Assembly: GCF_014648055.1 (NCBI RefSeq)
Contig: NZ_BMQJ01000004.1
Coordinates: forward strand, 372,001-436,000
Direction of reading: 5' to 3'
DNA length: 64,000 bases
Source: Streptosporangium pseudovulgare
GTDB lineage: Bacteria; Actinomycetota; Actinomycetes; Streptosporangiales; Streptosporangiaceae
Shown: positions 44,429-53,330 of the stretch, piece by piece
How the letters are laid out: each line of letters starts with the position of its first letter
Numbering within the stretch: position 1 is the first letter of the stretch
Translations under genes and position numbers: made by a program
Notes under the pieces: model-generated
The model's database searches: none
Seen by the model: the letters and a program-made list of their open reading frames with translations, nothing else
What the model was told of the DNA's origin: nothing

Positions 44429-44955
44429 TGGATATCGAAGAAGCAACACAGAAGCTGCGCGGCTGGTTCTCCGGGCGGCTGCCCGAGGACTGGTTCGAGG
44501 GCCAGCCCGAGATCGTCCTGGACCGCGAGGAGATCGCGGTGATCGGCCGGCTCCCGGCGCCCTCCTTCACCGACGACGTCTCGGAGGTGGAGCGGGCCGC
44601 CGCCCTGGAGGGCGGCGTGCAGCGGTTCCGCGAGGAGACCCGGGAGCGGCGCATCGAGATCGCACTGGAGGCGGAGCGCCGCTTCCGCCGCAAGGTCTCC
44701 TGGGGCGTCGAGGTGGGCGACGAGACGGTGATGTTCACCACACTGTCGGTCCCCGTCATGACCCGGCTGAGGCAGTCGGAGCGCCGGGTGCTGGACACCC
44801 TCGTGGCCGCCGGGGTGGCCCGCAGTCGCAGCGACGCGCTGGCCTGGTGCGTCCGCCTGGTCGGCAGGCACACCGACTCCTGGCTGGCGGATCTGCGGGA
44901 CGCGCTGCGTCACGTGGACCAGGTGCGGGCCGCCGGACCCGACCTGGATTCCTGA
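44428..44955 (+). CDS. Putative ribbon-helix-helix regulator with novel N-terminal domain
   Basis: A 175-residue soluble protein. The C-terminal segment FTTLSVPVMTRL-RQSERRVLDTLVAAG-VARSRSDALAWCVRLV has the strand-helix-turn-helix layout of CopG/Arc DNA-binding domains, where a Ser-Arg-Ser-Asp-Ala-Leu turn is typical. The N-terminal 80 residues (GWFSGRLPEDWFEGQPEIVLDREEIAVIGRL) resemble no family I know. A perfect palindrome touches the ATG, suggesting that it represses its own transcription. No toxin-like gene is next to it. Confidence 0.7.
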   Translation: MDIEEATQKLRGWFSGRLPEDWFEGQPEIVLDREEIAVIGRLPAPSFTDDVSEVERAAALEGGVQRFREETRERRIEIALEAERRFRRKVSWGVEVGDETVMFTTLSVPVMTRLRQSERRVLDTLVAAGVARSRSDALAWCVRLVGRHTDSWLADLRDALRHVDQVRAAGPDLDS

Positions 44956-44980
44956 GCCTGAGCGGGGAAAACGGCCGCCG

Positions 44981-44996
44981 ACTGGTCTGAACCTGT
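44981..44996. promoter_or_regulatory. dre-like site A upstream of pckG
   Basis: ACTGGTCTGAACCTGT, 12 of 16 matches by eye to the DasR-responsive consensus ACTGGTCTAGACCACT. Confidence 0.4.
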
Positions 44997-45002
44997 TCAC
45001 TA

Positions 45003-45018
45003 ATTGGTTTAGACCTTT
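45003..45018. promoter_or_regulatory. dre-like site B upstream of pckG
   Basis: ATTGGTTTAGACCTTT, 12 of 16 matches to the DasR/HutC-type consensus; it starts 22 bases after site A. Confidence 0.4.
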
Positions 45019-45021
45019 ATC

Positions 45022-45037
45022 AGTGGCCTATACCACT
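45022..45037. promoter_or_regulatory. dre-like site C upstream of pckG (best match)
   Basis: AGTGGCCTATACCACT, 14 of 16 matches to AGTGGTCTAGACCACT, with perfect AGTGG/CCACT arms. It starts 19 bases after site B. A run of six T follows at about 45050. Confidence 0.6.
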
Positions 45038-45165
45038 GCGGTAAGCGTCTTTTTTAGGCTCGCTTCTTTTGGGTAGGTCCTCTCAAACACCATGCCCCCT
45101 GCCAGCCCATACGCCCGCGAAGCGGGCGGGTGAGGGGTCGGGGCGACCGCCGGCCGCGTTAATTC

Positions 45166-45181
45166 ACTGGTCTACGCCAAT
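45166..45181. promoter_or_regulatory. dre-like site D upstream of pckG
   Basis: ACTGGTCTACGCCAAT, 13 of 16 matches, 64 bases before the pckG start codon. A CGCCCGC-GAA-GCGGGCG hairpin (45112-45128) lies between sites C and D. Confidence 0.45.
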
Positions 45182-45245
45182 TGGATCGGACGCGGTTTCC
45201 TGGTCAATGATGTTTTGGCCCTGAGAAGCGTAAGGAGCCGTAGCA

Positions 45246-47048
45246 GTGTCCGTTATCGAGGACGTAACCGCCCCCAGCCCGACCAGCCACGCCGGACTGG
45301 CCGCCTGGGTCGCCGAGATCGCCCAGCTGACGCAGCCCGACCGGATCGAGTGGTGCGACGGCTCGGAAGCCGAGTGGACGCGCCTCACGAACCTCCTGGT
45401 CGAGCAGGGCACGTTCAAGCGCCTGGCCAAGCGGCAGAACAGCTTCTACGCCGCCTCCGACCCCAGCGACGTGGCCCGCGTGGAGGACCGGACCTACATC
45501 TGCTCCGAACACGAGGAGGACGCCGGGCCGACCAACAACTGGATCGCCCCGGACGAGATGCGCAAGACCTTCGGGGAGCTCTTCAAGGGCTGCATGCGCG
45601 GCCGCACCATGTACGTCGTGCCGTTCTGCATGGGCCCGCTCGGCGGCGAGATCTCGCAGCTCGGCGTCGAGATCACCGACTCGCCGTACGTCGCCGTGTC
45701 GATGCGGATCATGACCCGGATGGGCGAGCCCGCGCTGCGGCTCATCGAGGAGCGCGGCGACTTCGTCAAGGCCGTCCACTCGGTCGGCGCCCCGCTCAAG
45801 CCCGGCCAGGCGGACGTGCCGTGGCCGTGCAACTCCACCAAGTACATCAGCCACTTCCCCGAGACCCGCGAGATCTGGTCCTACGGCTCGGGCTACGGCG
45901 GCAACGCGCTGCTCGGCAAGAAGTGCTACGCCCTGCGCATCGCCAGCACGATGGCCCGCGACGAGGGCTGGCTGGCCGAGCACATGCTCATCCTCAAGCT
46001 GACCCCACCGGAGGGCGAGACCCGCTACGTCGCGGCCGCGTTCCCGAGCGCGTGCGGCAAGACCAACCTGGCCATGCTCCAGCCGACCATCCCCGGCTGG
46101 AAGGTGGAGACGATCGGCGACGACATCGCCTGGATGCGGTTCGGCGACGACGGCCGCCTGTACGCCATCAACCCCGAGGCGGGCTTCTTCGGCGTCGCGC
46201 CCGGCACCGGCGAGTCCACCAACGCCAACGCGATCAGGACCCTCTGGGGCAACAGCATCTTCACGAACGTCGCCCTCACCGACGACGGCGACGTGTGGTG
46301 GGAGGGGCTCACCGACGAGCCTCCGGCGCACCTGACCGACTGGAAGGGCCGCGACTGGACCCCGGACGGCGGCGAGCCGGCCGCGCACCCGAACGCCCGG
46401 TTCACCGTGCCCGCCGGCCAGTGCCCGACCATCGCCCCCGAGTGGCAGGACCCCAAGGGCGTGCCGATCTCGGCGATCCTGTTCGGCGGACGCCGCGCCA
46501 CCGCGGTGCCGCTGGTCACCGAGTCGCTGAGCTGGCAGCACGGCGTCTTCACCGGGGCCAACATCGCCTCCGAGAAGACCGCCGCGGCCGAGGGCAAGGT
46601 CGGCGAGCTGCGCCGCGACCCGTTCGCGATGCTGCCGTTCTGCGGCTACAACATGGGCGACTACTTCGGCCACTGGATCAGCATCGGCCGGCGGGAGGGC
46701 GTCCGGCTGCCGAAGATCTACTACGTCAACTGGTTCCGCAAGAACGACGAGGGCAAGTTCGTCTGGCCCGGCTTCGGGGAGAACATCCGCGTCCTGAAGT
46801 GGATCGTCGACCGGATCAACGGCAGGGCCGAGGCGGTGGAGACCCCCATCGGCCTGCTGCCCGCCGAGCTCGACACCGACGGCCTCGACCTCTCCGCCGA
46901 GGACCTGCGGACCCTGCTGAGCGTGGACGCGGAGGTCTGGAAGGAGGAGGCCGCGCTGATCCCGGCCTTCTTCGAGACCTTCGGCGACCACCTCCCCAAG
47001 GAGCTCTGGGACGAGTACCACGCCCTGGTCGCGCGCCTGGACAAGTAG
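45246..47048 (+). CDS. pckG: Phosphoenolpyruvate carboxykinase (GTP)
   Basis: A 600-residue enzyme converting oxaloacetate and GTP to phosphoenolpyruvate, the entry step of gluconeogenesis. GTP-type signatures are [13 protein letters not shown] (kinase-1a P-loop with the reactive Cys), [35 protein letters not shown] and [12 protein letters not shown] (metal site). The GTG at 45246 follows AAGGAG. A 290-base upstream region carries four palindromic sites resembling DasR operators, pointing to control by a GntR/HutC-family repressor that senses amino-sugar or related metabolites. A 9-bp-stem hairpin (47061-47094) follows. Confidence 0.97.
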   Translation: MSVIEDVTAPSPTSHAGLAAWVAEIAQLTQPDRIEWCDGSEAEWTRLTNLLVEQGTFKRLAKRQNSFYAASDPSDVARVEDRTYICSEHEEDAGPTNNWIAPDEMRKTFGELFKGCMRGRTMYVVPFCMGPLGGEISQLGVEITDSPYVAVSMRIMTRMGEPALRLIEERGDFVKAVHSVGAPLKPGQADVPWPCNSTKYISHFPETREIWSYGSGYGGNALLGKKCYALRIASTMARDEGWLAEHMLILKLTPPEGETRYVAAAFPSACGKTNLAMLQPTIPGWKVETIGDDIAWMRFGDDGRLYAINPEAGFFGVAPGTGESTNANAIRTLWGNSIFTNVALTDDGDVWWEGLTDEPPAHLTDWKGRDWTPDGGEPAAHPNARFTVPAGQCPTIAPEWQDPKGVPISAILFGGRRATAVPLVTESLSWQHGVFTGANIASEKTAAAEGKVGELRRDPFAMLPFCGYNMGDYFGHWISIGRREGVRLPKIYYVNWFRKNDEGKFVWPGFGENIRVLKWIVDRINGRAEAVETPIGLLPAELDTDGLDLSAEDLRTLLSVDAEVWKEEAALIPAFFETFGDHLPKELWDEYHALVARLDK

Positions 47049-47060
47049 GGACGCCGCGCC

Positions 47061-47094
47061 CCGGTGCGCTCCGGAGCGATCCACTGCGCACCGG
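47061..47094 (+). terminator. Hairpin after pckG
   Basis: CCGGTGCGC (47061-47069) pairs with GCGCACCGG (47086-47094), followed by AAAA. Confidence 0.6.
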
Positions 47095-47111
47095 AAAACG
47101 GCCTCCGCGGC

Positions 47112-47138
47112 GAACTTCCGTGATGACCCGATCGTCTA
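47112..47138 (+). promoter_or_regulatory. ECF-type promoter, first copy
   Basis: GAACTT (47112-47117), a 15-base spacer, then CGTCTA (47133-47138). -35 AAC and -10 CGTC boxes are characteristic of ECF sigma factors. The same layout, with similar flanks, precedes the gene at 49806. Confidence 0.65.
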
Positions 47139-47186
47139 CATGACGGCGGGGCATCCGCCTTTCCTCCACCCCCCGGGAGGCCGGAC

Positions 47187-48194
47187 ATGGAAGAAGCACT
47201 GCTCGTCGTCGCCCTGATCCTCCTCGCCGCCGTGGGCTTCACCGCGTCGGCCCTGTCCAGGGAGCATCGCCGGGCCCGCTCGGCTCCGTCCGTCCACCTC
47301 ACCGGCTCGCCGGGCCACTACGAGATCGCCTACCTGGCCGGAGGGCCGCTGCGGACGGTCAACACGGCCCTCGCCGTGCTCGCCAGGGGAGGGGGCGTCC
47401 GCGTGTCACGGGGCGGCCAGGTCAGCGTGGTCACCGGGGCCCCGCTCTCCCCCGATCCGGTCGAGCGGGCCGTCCTCAAGACCCTCCGCGCCCGGGGCGG
47501 GTCCTGCCAGGTGGGGCAGCTGCGCCGCGCCGTGGCCGACGACCAGGCCATGAGCGACCTGCGCGACGGCCTGACGCGGGCGGGCCTGCTGATCCCCGAC
47601 GGCGCGCTCGCCCCGGCCAGGAGGCTGCTGAACCTCCTGCTGGTCCTCACCGTGCTCGCCGTCGTCTTCGAGTTCGTCACCCTCATCCCCACCGTCTTCA
47701 GGTTCGTCACCGTCATGTCCATCGGTGGCGGGGAAGTGGTCGGCGTGGTGACGCCGCTGGCCGGAGCCCTCGCCGCGGTCATCGGCATGACGACCTACCA
47801 GAGCCGGAAGCGCGCGCTGCGCGGCATGCTGACCGACGCCGGGCGTGCGGCCCTCGACGACGTCGGCAGGACCCACGTGCGGGGCGTCTCCCGTGCCGCG
47901 GACCTGCCCCTGTACGCCGCGGTCGGCATCCCGGTCGCCCTGTACGGCCTCGCCGAGGCCGGCGACCCCGCCCTCACCGAGGAACTGCAGCGGCAGCACG
48001 CGAACAGCGCCGTGAGCTGCGCCTCGGGCTCCTGCGGGGGCTCCTCCGGGTCGTCGGGCGACGGCGGCTCCTTCGGCGGGGGCGGCGATTTCGGCTCGGG
48101 CGGCTGGGGCGACTCAGGCGGGGGCGACTCGGGCGGCGGGTCGAGCTGCGGAGGCGGGTCGAGCTGCGGCGGCGGAGGCTGCGGTGGCGGCTGA
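47187..48194 (+). CDS. TIGR04222-type membrane protein with Gly/Ser/Cys tail, putative MNIO substrate
   Basis: A 335-residue protein. It has an N-terminal helix ([22 protein letters not shown]), a soluble domain ([25 protein letters not shown]), two or three more helices ([32 protein letters not shown]) and a long flexible C-terminus. The last 60 residues are almost only Gly, Ser, Asp and Cys, with five Cys in SCASGSC, SSC, SSC and GGC contexts. They include [16 protein letters not shown] at residues 292-307, nearly repeated in the small protein at 49806. This fits the TIGR04222 family, whose members end in low-complexity Cys/Gly tails. The DUF692 gene starts 31 bases later, so the tail may be its substrate. 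GGGAGG precedes the ATG. Confidence 0.85.
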   Translation: MEEALLVVALILLAAVGFTASALSREHRRARSAPSVHLTGSPGHYEIAYLAGGPLRTVNTALAVLARGGGVRVSRGGQVSVVTGAPLSPDPVERAVLKTLRARGGSCQVGQLRRAVADDQAMSDLRDGLTRAGLLIPDGALAPARRLLNLLLVLTVLAVVFEFVTLIPTVFRFVTVMSIGGGEVVGVVTPLAGALAAVIGMTTYQSRKRALRGMLTDAGRAALDDVGRTHVRGVSRAADLPLYAAVGIPVALYGLAEAGDPALTEELQRQHANSAVSCASGSCGGSSGSSGDGGSFGGGGDFGSGGWGDSGGGDSGGGSSCGGGSSCGGGGCGGG

Positions 48195-48225
48195 GCGGCC
48201 CGCCGGGGCGGCGCGGGGAGACGAC

Positions 48226-49038
48226 ATGACGGGGACCGGGCGGCTCGGGGTCGGCATCGGGTGGCGACCGGAGATCGACCTGACCGTGGAGCGCCTGCCG
48301 GGCGTGGACTTCGTGGAGGTCGTCGCGGAGAACATCCGTCCCGGCGACCTACCGGAGTCGCTGCGGGTGCTGCGCGGCCGGGGCCTGCCGGTGATCCCGC
48401 ACGGCGTCGGGCTGGGGCTGGGAGGGGCCGAGCCGCCCGACCCGGACCGCCTGGCGCACCTGGCGGACTGCGCGCGGGCCCTGGACGCCCCGCTGGTCAG
48501 CGAGCACCTGGCCTTCGTCCGCGCGGGCGGCATGGAGGCGGGTCACCTGCTGCCGGTCCCGCGCACCCGGGCCGCGCTGGCGGTGGTCGCCGACAACGTA
48601 CGGCGGGCGCAGGCGGCCCTGCCCGTCCCGCTGGCCCTGGAGAACGTGGCCGCCCTGTTCGGCTGGCCCGACGACGAGATGACCGAGGCGGAGTTCCTGG
48701 GCGAGCTGGTGGAGACGACCGGGGTCGGGCTGCTGGTCGACGTGGCCAACCTCTACACCAACCAGATCAACCTGGGCCTGCCGGCCGTCGGCGCGCTGGA
48801 CGCCCTGCCGCTGTCGGAGCTGGCCTACGTGCACGTCGCCGGGGGGCACCTCCACCACGGCGTCTGGCACGACACCCACACCGCCCGGGTTCCCGGTGAG
48901 GTGCTGGAGATCCTGGCGGAGCTGCGCGCCCGGGTGGACCCGCCGGGCGTGCTGCTCGAATGGGACGGCGACTATCCCGGCGACGACGTGCTGGAGGCGG
49001 AGCTCGGCCGGATCCGCGAGGCGGTGACCCGTGCCTGA
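48226..49038 (+). CDS. DUF692 multinuclear iron oxidase (MNIO)
   Basis: A 270-residue TIM-barrel enzyme. All DUF692/MNIO landmarks are visible: Glu in VEVVAENI, His in [17 protein letters not shown], Glu in [10 protein letters not shown], Asp in [10 protein letters not shown], His in YVHVAGGH, the DTH triad and Glu in LLEWDGDYP. These ligands hold two or three iron ions. Characterised relatives (MbnB, TglH, ChrH) modify cysteine residues of peptide substrates to oxazolone/thioamide, excised or rearranged sulfur products. The ATG at 48226 follows GGGGAG, and the next gene overlaps its 3' end by 8 bases. The neighbouring Cys-rich tails are the obvious candidate substrates. Confidence 0.92.
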   Translation: MTGTGRLGVGIGWRPEIDLTVERLPGVDFVEVVAENIRPGDLPESLRVLRGRGLPVIPHGVGLGLGGAEPPDPDRLAHLADCARALDAPLVSEHLAFVRAGGMEAGHLLPVPRTRAALAVVADNVRRAQAALPVPLALENVAALFGWPDDEMTEAEFLGELVETTGVGLLVDVANLYTNQINLGLPAVGALDALPLSELAYVHVAGGHLHHGVWHDTHTARVPGEVLEILAELRARVDPPGVLLEWDGDYPGDDVLEAELGRIREAVTRA

Positions 49039-49612
49039 CCCGGTGAACCACCCCGCCCCCTCACCCGGGCCCGGCCTCCCGTACGGCCCCGCCCCTTCAC
49101 CCGCGCCGGGCCTCCCATACGGCCCTGACTCCCCGCCCGCGCCCGGAACCGTGAACGGCTCCGTATCCGGTCCCGCGGCCGGTGCCCGGGCCGAGCTGGC
49201 GCGGGCCCAGGCGGAGCTGCTGGCCGCCCTGGTGGCCGGGGGCGAACCGCCCCGGGGGTTCGACGAGGGGCGGCTGCGGATCCAGGCCGCGAGCCTGGTC
49301 TCCAAGAGACGCGGGGTCGTGGCCCGCATCCGGCCGGACCTCGTGGCACTGCTCGGCGCCGCCGGGTTCGCCGCCGAATTCGACGCCTACGCCCGGGGCC
49401 GCCCCAAGCCGCCCGGCGGCTCCCGGGCCGACGCCCGGGACTTCGCCGAGCGGCTCAGGGCGGCCGGGCACCCGCTGCCGGAACCCGAGCCGGAGCCGCC
49501 CGCCGGACGCCGCCGGTGGACCCGGTTCACGCGGGCGCTGCGGGAACTCCCGCCCGTCCTGCCGACGCGGGTGAAGGGCCTCACCCGCGGGTGGGCGGGT
49601 CGGCCGCGCTGA
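49031..49612 (+). CDS. MNIO partner protein
   Basis: A 193-residue protein whose GTG at 49031 overlaps the DUF692 stop, implying coupled translation. The first 50 residues are a Pro/Gly-rich linker with a duplicated GLPYGP motif. A helical domain follows ([73 protein letters not shown]). MNIO enzymes generally need a separate partner that binds the substrate leader (MbnC, TglI). Position, coupling and the helical fold suggest this protein fills that role, though it does not match those partners by motif. Confidence 0.7.
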   Translation: MPDPVNHPAPSPGPGLPYGPAPSPAPGLPYGPDSPPAPGTVNGSVSGPAAGARAELARAQAELLAALVAGGEPPRGFDEGRLRIQAASLVSKRRGVVARIRPDLVALLGAAGFAAEFDAYARGRPKPPGGSRADARDFAERLRAAGHPLPEPEPEPPAGRRRWTRFTRALRELPPVLPTRVKGLTRGWAGRPR

Positions 49613-49728
49613 TCGCCGCCGGGTGTCCCGCCTGAGCGGCGGGTACCGCCCCGGCCGAGTGACGGACACCACGCCCCGGGCGGGTGGTGGGCGCCGCGCG
49701 CCGGCCGGGCGGCAAGGAGACCTCCGCC

Positions 49729-49755
49729 GAACTTTCGTGCGATCTCTCTCGTCTA
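49729..49755 (+). promoter_or_regulatory. ECF-type promoter, second copy
   Basis: GAACTT (49729-49734), a 15-base spacer, CGTCTA (49750-49755). Hexamers and spacing are identical to 47112-47138. The flanks (CTCCGC-N-GAACTT and a CCCCCGGAGG ribosome-binding site) are also shared. Confidence 0.65.
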
Positions 49756-49805
49756 TACCGGAAACGGGGCCGAATGCCCCGCCTTCTCTCCCCCCGGAGG
49801 CGGAT

Positions 49806-50123
49806 ATGGCGATCATGGTGTTCTTCGGTGTCATCGTTCTCACCGGCGCCGTCGTCCTCGCGGTGGTGCTGCTGTTCAGGAAGGCCGACGCGGTCACGGC
49901 CGCCGGCCGGCCGAAGAGGTTGGACCCCCGGCCCCGCGGTCGCGTCGGCGCCCGCTCCCGCCGCATGTCCTCGGCCTACTCGACGTCCTACGACGCGCCG
50001 TCCTTCGGTCACACTCCCGGCGGCGACGGCTGCGGCGGATCCTCCGGTGGCCACGGTCACTCCTCCGGCTCGGACGGCGGCTCCTTCGGCGGGGGCGGCG
50101 ACTTCGGCTCCGGAAGCTGGTAG
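49806..50123 (+). CDS. Small membrane-anchored Gly/Ser/His/Cys-tail protein, putative second MNIO substrate
   Basis: A 105-residue protein. One N-terminal helix (VFFGVIVLTGAVVLAVVLLF) is followed by a basic linker (RPKRLDPRPRGRVGARSRR), a Ser/Tyr region (SSAYSTSYDAPSFGHTP) and a low-complexity end GGDGCGGSSGGHGHSSGS. The final 16 residues, [16 protein letters not shown], differ in one position from residues 292-307 of the TIGR04222 protein. It has a single Cys and two His in the tail. Its promoter and 5' leader are homologous to those of the TIGR04222 gene. GGAGG precedes the ATG at 49806. The size and tail suit a precursor or structural substrate. Confidence 0.8.
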   Translation: MAIMVFFGVIVLTGAVVLAVVLLFRKADAVTAAGRPKRLDPRPRGRVGARSRRMSSAYSTSYDAPSFGHTPGGDGCGGSSGGHGHSSGSDGGSFGGGGDFGSGSW

Positions 50124-50130
50124 GCCCCGT

Positions 50131-50168
50131 GCCCGCGGGCGGCCCGCCGGAGCACTCCGCCCGCGGGC
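50131..50168 (+). terminator. Terminator of the MNIO cluster
   Basis: GCCCGCGGGCGG (50131-50142) pairs perfectly with 50157-50168 around a 14-base loop, 8 bases after the stop. Confidence 0.75.
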
Positions 50169-50220
50169 GCGGCGCGCCGGCCCGTACCGCCGATCGGTGC
50201 CCACCGGTCTGAACCCGCCG

Positions 50221-50270
50221 ACTCGAACCGGCCCGAACCGACTCGAACCGACTCGAACCGGCCCGGACCG
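50221..50270. repeat. 10-bp repeat around CTCGAACCG
   Basis: Five tandem 10-base units: ACTCGAACCG three times, alternating with GCCCGAACCG and GCCCGGACCG. Confidence 0.85.
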
Positions 50271-50324
50271 TGGCCGCACCGGCCGGCGCGTTTGGCCGGA
50301 CGGGCCGGGGATACCTACTCTGAC

Positions 50325-50858
50325 GTGGGGGGACTGCGCTGTCTTGACGGGTCGTACCTGACCGTCACGCCGGTGGCGTGCCGGGACAGCGTCGGCTCGC
50401 CGTACGAGGTCACGCTCGAACTCCACCGCGACGGCGTGCTGTACGGCACCGTGGGGGAGCGCTGCGGCTGGTTGCTCGCCCGGCTGGCCAGGGAGGTCAC
50501 CGAGGCCCGCGCCGGCCACCAGGACCAGTGGCCCGACCCCGACGACCGCTTCCCCGGCCTCCCGGGGGAGGACGAACTGTTCGCGTTTCGTTACCGGACC
50601 AGGAACGGGGTCGTCAGCGGGGGCGAACTCCGATGTCAGCTGCGTACCATCCCGGTCTGGACGCCGGGACGGCGGGGCGGGTCGGGGGAGTGGCGGCTGA
50701 CGCGGAGGGCGTTCGTCGAAGCCTGGTGCGGCGGCGGGGTCGGCCTGCGCGCGGTCCTCACCTCCGCTGAACTGGGGATCTTCATCGACGCGCTGGTCGC
50801 CGAGGCCGAGGAGTGCCTGGGACGAGCAAGCCCGGCAACCCATCCGGGATCCCCATAG
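50325..50858 (+). CDS. Conserved-looking hypothetical protein
   Basis: A 177-residue soluble protein starting with beta strands (RCLDGSYLTVTPVAC, SPYEVTLELHRDGVLYGTVGE) and ending with helices (SAELGIFIDALVAEAEECL). No family is recognised and no catalytic motif is obvious. The GTG at 50325 has no ribosome-binding site; TACCTA ends 7 bases upstream, consistent with a leaderless start. The gene lies 79 bases before the cis-prenyltransferase start and may be cotranscribed with it. Confidence 0.6.
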   Translation: MGGLRCLDGSYLTVTPVACRDSVGSPYEVTLELHRDGVLYGTVGERCGWLLARLAREVTEARAGHQDQWPDPDDRFPGLPGEDELFAFRYRTRNGVVSGGELRCQLRTIPVWTPGRRGGSGEWRLTRRAFVEAWCGGGVGLRAVLTSAELGIFIDALVAEAEECLGRASPATHPGSP

Positions 50859-50937
50859 AGGGGGCAACAGGTCCCCGGGACGGTGATAATTGCCTGTCAG
50901 CGCCCTTCCACCGCGGGCGTTGGAAGGAGGGGATTCC

Positions 50938-51705
50938 ATGGATGTGCGCGATCTCGTCTACCGGCTGTACGAGCGGCGGCTGGAGGCGAAGCTGTCGCGG
51001 CAGCCGGGATCGGTCCCCCGGCACGTCGGCGTCATCGTCGACGGCAACCGGCGCTGGGCGCGGGCGATGGGCCTCGACGACGTCAGCCGCGGTCACCGCA
51101 AGGGCGCCGACAAGATCTCCGAGCTCCTGGGCTGGTGCCGGGAGGCCGGCGTCGAGGTCGTGACCGTGTGGCTGCTCTCCAGCGACAACCTCAGCCGGCC
51201 CAAGGACGAGCTCGACCTCCTGGTGAGGATCATCGAGGACGTGGTCCAGGAGCTCGCGGCGGACGGCTGGCGCGTCAACCCCATGGGGGCGCTCGACCTC
51301 CTGCCGGACCGTACGGCCCGCGTCCTGAAAGAGGCAAAAGAAGCGACATCCCACCGTCCCGGGCTGATTGTGAACGTTGCTGTTGGGTATGGAGGAAGGC
51401 GTGAGATCGCTGATGCGGTGCGCTCCCTCCTCCAGGAGCACGCCAGCAAGGGCGCGAGCATCGAGGACCTGGTCGAGGTCCTGGATGTCGAGCACATCGC
51501 GGAGCATCTCTACACGCGCGGCCAGCCTGACCCGGACCTCGTCATCCGGACCTCGGGAGAGCAGCGGCTCTCCGGATTCCTGCTCTGGCAGAGCGCTCAC
51601 TCCGAGTTCTACTTCTGCGAGGCCTACTGGCCCGACTTCCGCAGAATCGACCTCCTGCGGGCGCTCCGCTCCTACGCCGCGCGGCACCGGCGGTACGGCT
51701 CCTGA
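50938..51705 (+). CDS. Short cis-prenyl diphosphate synthase (UppS family)
   Basis: A 255-residue enzyme that condenses isopentenyl diphosphate in cis configuration for polyprenyl-phosphate carriers. The catalytic Asp D35 is in VGVIVDGNRRWAR. Other family blocks are GHRKGADKI, VTVWLLSSDNLSRP, NVAVGYGGRREI, and RTSGEQRLSGFLLWQSAHSEFYF. The M. tuberculosis neighbour of mca, Rv1086, is a short-chain (Z,E-farnesyl) synthase. Shared context and the IVDGNRRW variant favour that activity over full undecaprenyl or decaprenyl synthesis. AAGGAGGGG precedes the ATG at 50938. Confidence 0.92.
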   Translation: MDVRDLVYRLYERRLEAKLSRQPGSVPRHVGVIVDGNRRWARAMGLDDVSRGHRKGADKISELLGWCREAGVEVVTVWLLSSDNLSRPKDELDLLVRIIEDVVQELAADGWRVNPMGALDLLPDRTARVLKEAKEATSHRPGLIVNVAVGYGGRREIADAVRSLLQEHASKGASIEDLVEVLDVEHIAEHLYTRGQPDPDLVIRTSGEQRLSGFLLWQSAHSEFYFCEAYWPDFRRIDLLRALRSYAARHRRYGS

Positions 51706-51947
51706 CCCGTGTGACGAATGCCCCCTTTTGGATAGGCATGCGGCATTGGAAGGCGGGTATTCAGGACGTACCGTAACAAGTGGGTGGCCACCGGCCGCCC
51801 ACACCGGAGAGGGCCCGCCTTTGCGACAACGTTCCGCCAGGGAGGGCCGGGCACCGGCACCCCCGGCGTGTCGCGCGGTGGGATCCAGGTCCGGTCCGCA
51901 TCCCAGCACATGGCAGGGCGCCCCCCATGGCGCCCGGGGGAGATCGC

Positions 51948-53276
51948 GTGGCAAACCCTTCGTCCTCAGCCACGTCGCCGGCCACCAACCGGCGTACGTA
52001 CGTCCTGGACACCTCGGTCCTCCTGGCTGACCCGGCGGCGATGAGCCGCTTCGCCGAACACGAGGTGGTCCTCCCGATCGTCGTCATCACCGAGCTGGAG
52101 GCCAAGCGGCACCATCCGGAACTCGGCTACTTCGCGCGCAAGGCGCTGAGGTACCTCGACGACCTGCGGGTGACCCACGGGCGGCTGGACGAGCCCATGC
52201 CCATCGGAGACGGCACCATCCGGGTCGAGCTCAACCACAGCGACCCCTCGATCCTTCCCGTCGGCTTCCGGCTCGGCGACAACGACACCCGCATCCTGAC
52301 CGTGGCGCGCACCCTCGCGGCCGAGGGACACGACGTGGTCCTCGTCTCCAAGGACCTGCCCATGCGGGTCAAGGCCGCCTCGATCGGGCTGGCGGCCGAG
52401 GAGTACCGCGCCGAACTGGCCTTCGTGGAATCCTCCGGCTGGACCGGCATGGCCGAGCTCCAGGTGGCCGACGAGGACGTCCAGTCGCTCTTCGAGCACG
52501 GCACCGCGGACGTGCCCGAGGCGCGCGACCTGCCCACCCACACCGGCCTGCGGCTGCTGTCCAACCGGGGCTCGGCGCTGGGCCGGATGATGCCCGACAA
52601 GTCGGTGCGGCTGGTGCGCGGCGACCGCGAGGTGTTCGGCCTGCACGGCCGTTCGGCCGAGCAGCGCATCGCGCTCGACATCCTGATGGACCCCGAGATC
52701 GGGATCGTCTCGATGGGCGGCCGGGCGGGCACCGGAAAGTCGGCCCTGGCCCTCTGCGCGGGCCTGGAGGCCGTCCTGGAGCGCCGCCAGCACCGCAAGG
52801 TGATCGTCTTCCGCCCGCTGTACGCCGTCGGCGGCCAGGAGCTCGGATACCTCCCCGGCACCGAGAACGACAAGATGAACCCCTGGGCGCAGGCCGTCTT
52901 CGACACCCTCGGCGCGATCACCACCCCCGAGGTGATCGAGGAGGTCATGGACCGCGGCATGCTGGAGGTGCTGCCGCTCACCCACATCCGCGGCCGTTCC
53001 CTGCACGACGCCTTCGTCATCGTCGACGAGGCCCAGTCGCTGGAGCGCGGGGTGCTGCTGACGGTGCTGAGCCGGATCGGCGCCAACTCTCGCGTCGTGC
53101 TCACCCACGACATCGCCCAGCGCGACAACCTCCGGGTGGGCCGGCACGACGGCGTGGTCGCGGTCGTGGAGAAGCTCAAGGGACATCCGCTGTTCGCCCA
53201 CGTCACGCTGACCCGCTCGGAGCGCTCGCCGATCGCCGCGCTGGTCACCGAGATGCTGGAGGACATCACGATGTAA
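51948..53276 (+). CDS. phoH2: PIN-PhoH fusion ATPase (PhoH2)
   Basis: A 442-residue two-domain protein. The N-terminal PIN nuclease ([36 protein letters not shown]) is fused to a PhoH ATPase with Walker [13 protein letters not shown] (about residue 259) and Walker [10 protein letters not shown] (about 356). PhoH2 proteins unwind and cleave RNA in an ATP-dependent way; in mycobacteria phoH2 (Rv1095) is part of a toxin-antitoxin-like locus. The GTG at 51948 follows GGGGGAG. The 240-base gap upstream shows no obvious antitoxin with a ribosome-binding site. It is followed by a strong hairpin. Confidence 0.94.
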   Translation: MANPSSSATSPATNRRTYVLDTSVLLADPAAMSRFAEHEVVLPIVVITELEAKRHHPELGYFARKALRYLDDLRVTHGRLDEPMPIGDGTIRVELNHSDPSILPVGFRLGDNDTRILTVARTLAAEGHDVVLVSKDLPMRVKAASIGLAAEEYRAELAFVESSGWTGMAELQVADEDVQSLFEHGTADVPEARDLPTHTGLRLLSNRGSALGRMMPDKSVRLVRGDREVFGLHGRSAEQRIALDILMDPEIGIVSMGGRAGTGKSALALCAGLEAVLERRQHRKVIVFRPLYAVGGQELGYLPGTENDKMNPWAQAVFDTLGAITTPEVIEEVMDRGMLEVLPLTHIRGRSLHDAFVIVDEAQSLERGVLLTVLSRIGANSRVVLTHDIAQRDNLRVGRHDGVVAVVEKLKGHPLFAHVTLTRSERSPIAALVTEMLEDITM

Positions 53277-53285
53277 CGGGCCCGT

Positions 53286-53319
53286 CTCCGGCGGGCGGCC
53301 GTCTCGCCGCCCGCCGGAG
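53286..53319. terminator. Bidirectional terminator
   Basis: CTCCGGCGGGCGGC (53286-53299) with its perfect complement (53306-53319), between convergent phoH2 and the lipoprotein gene. Confidence 0.85.
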
Positions 53320-53330
53320 GCGGTTCCCGG

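Noticed and set aside
51706..51947. Antitoxin gene upstream of phoH2
   Set aside because: Short frames exist, but none has a ribosome-binding site, coding bias and coupling to phoH2.
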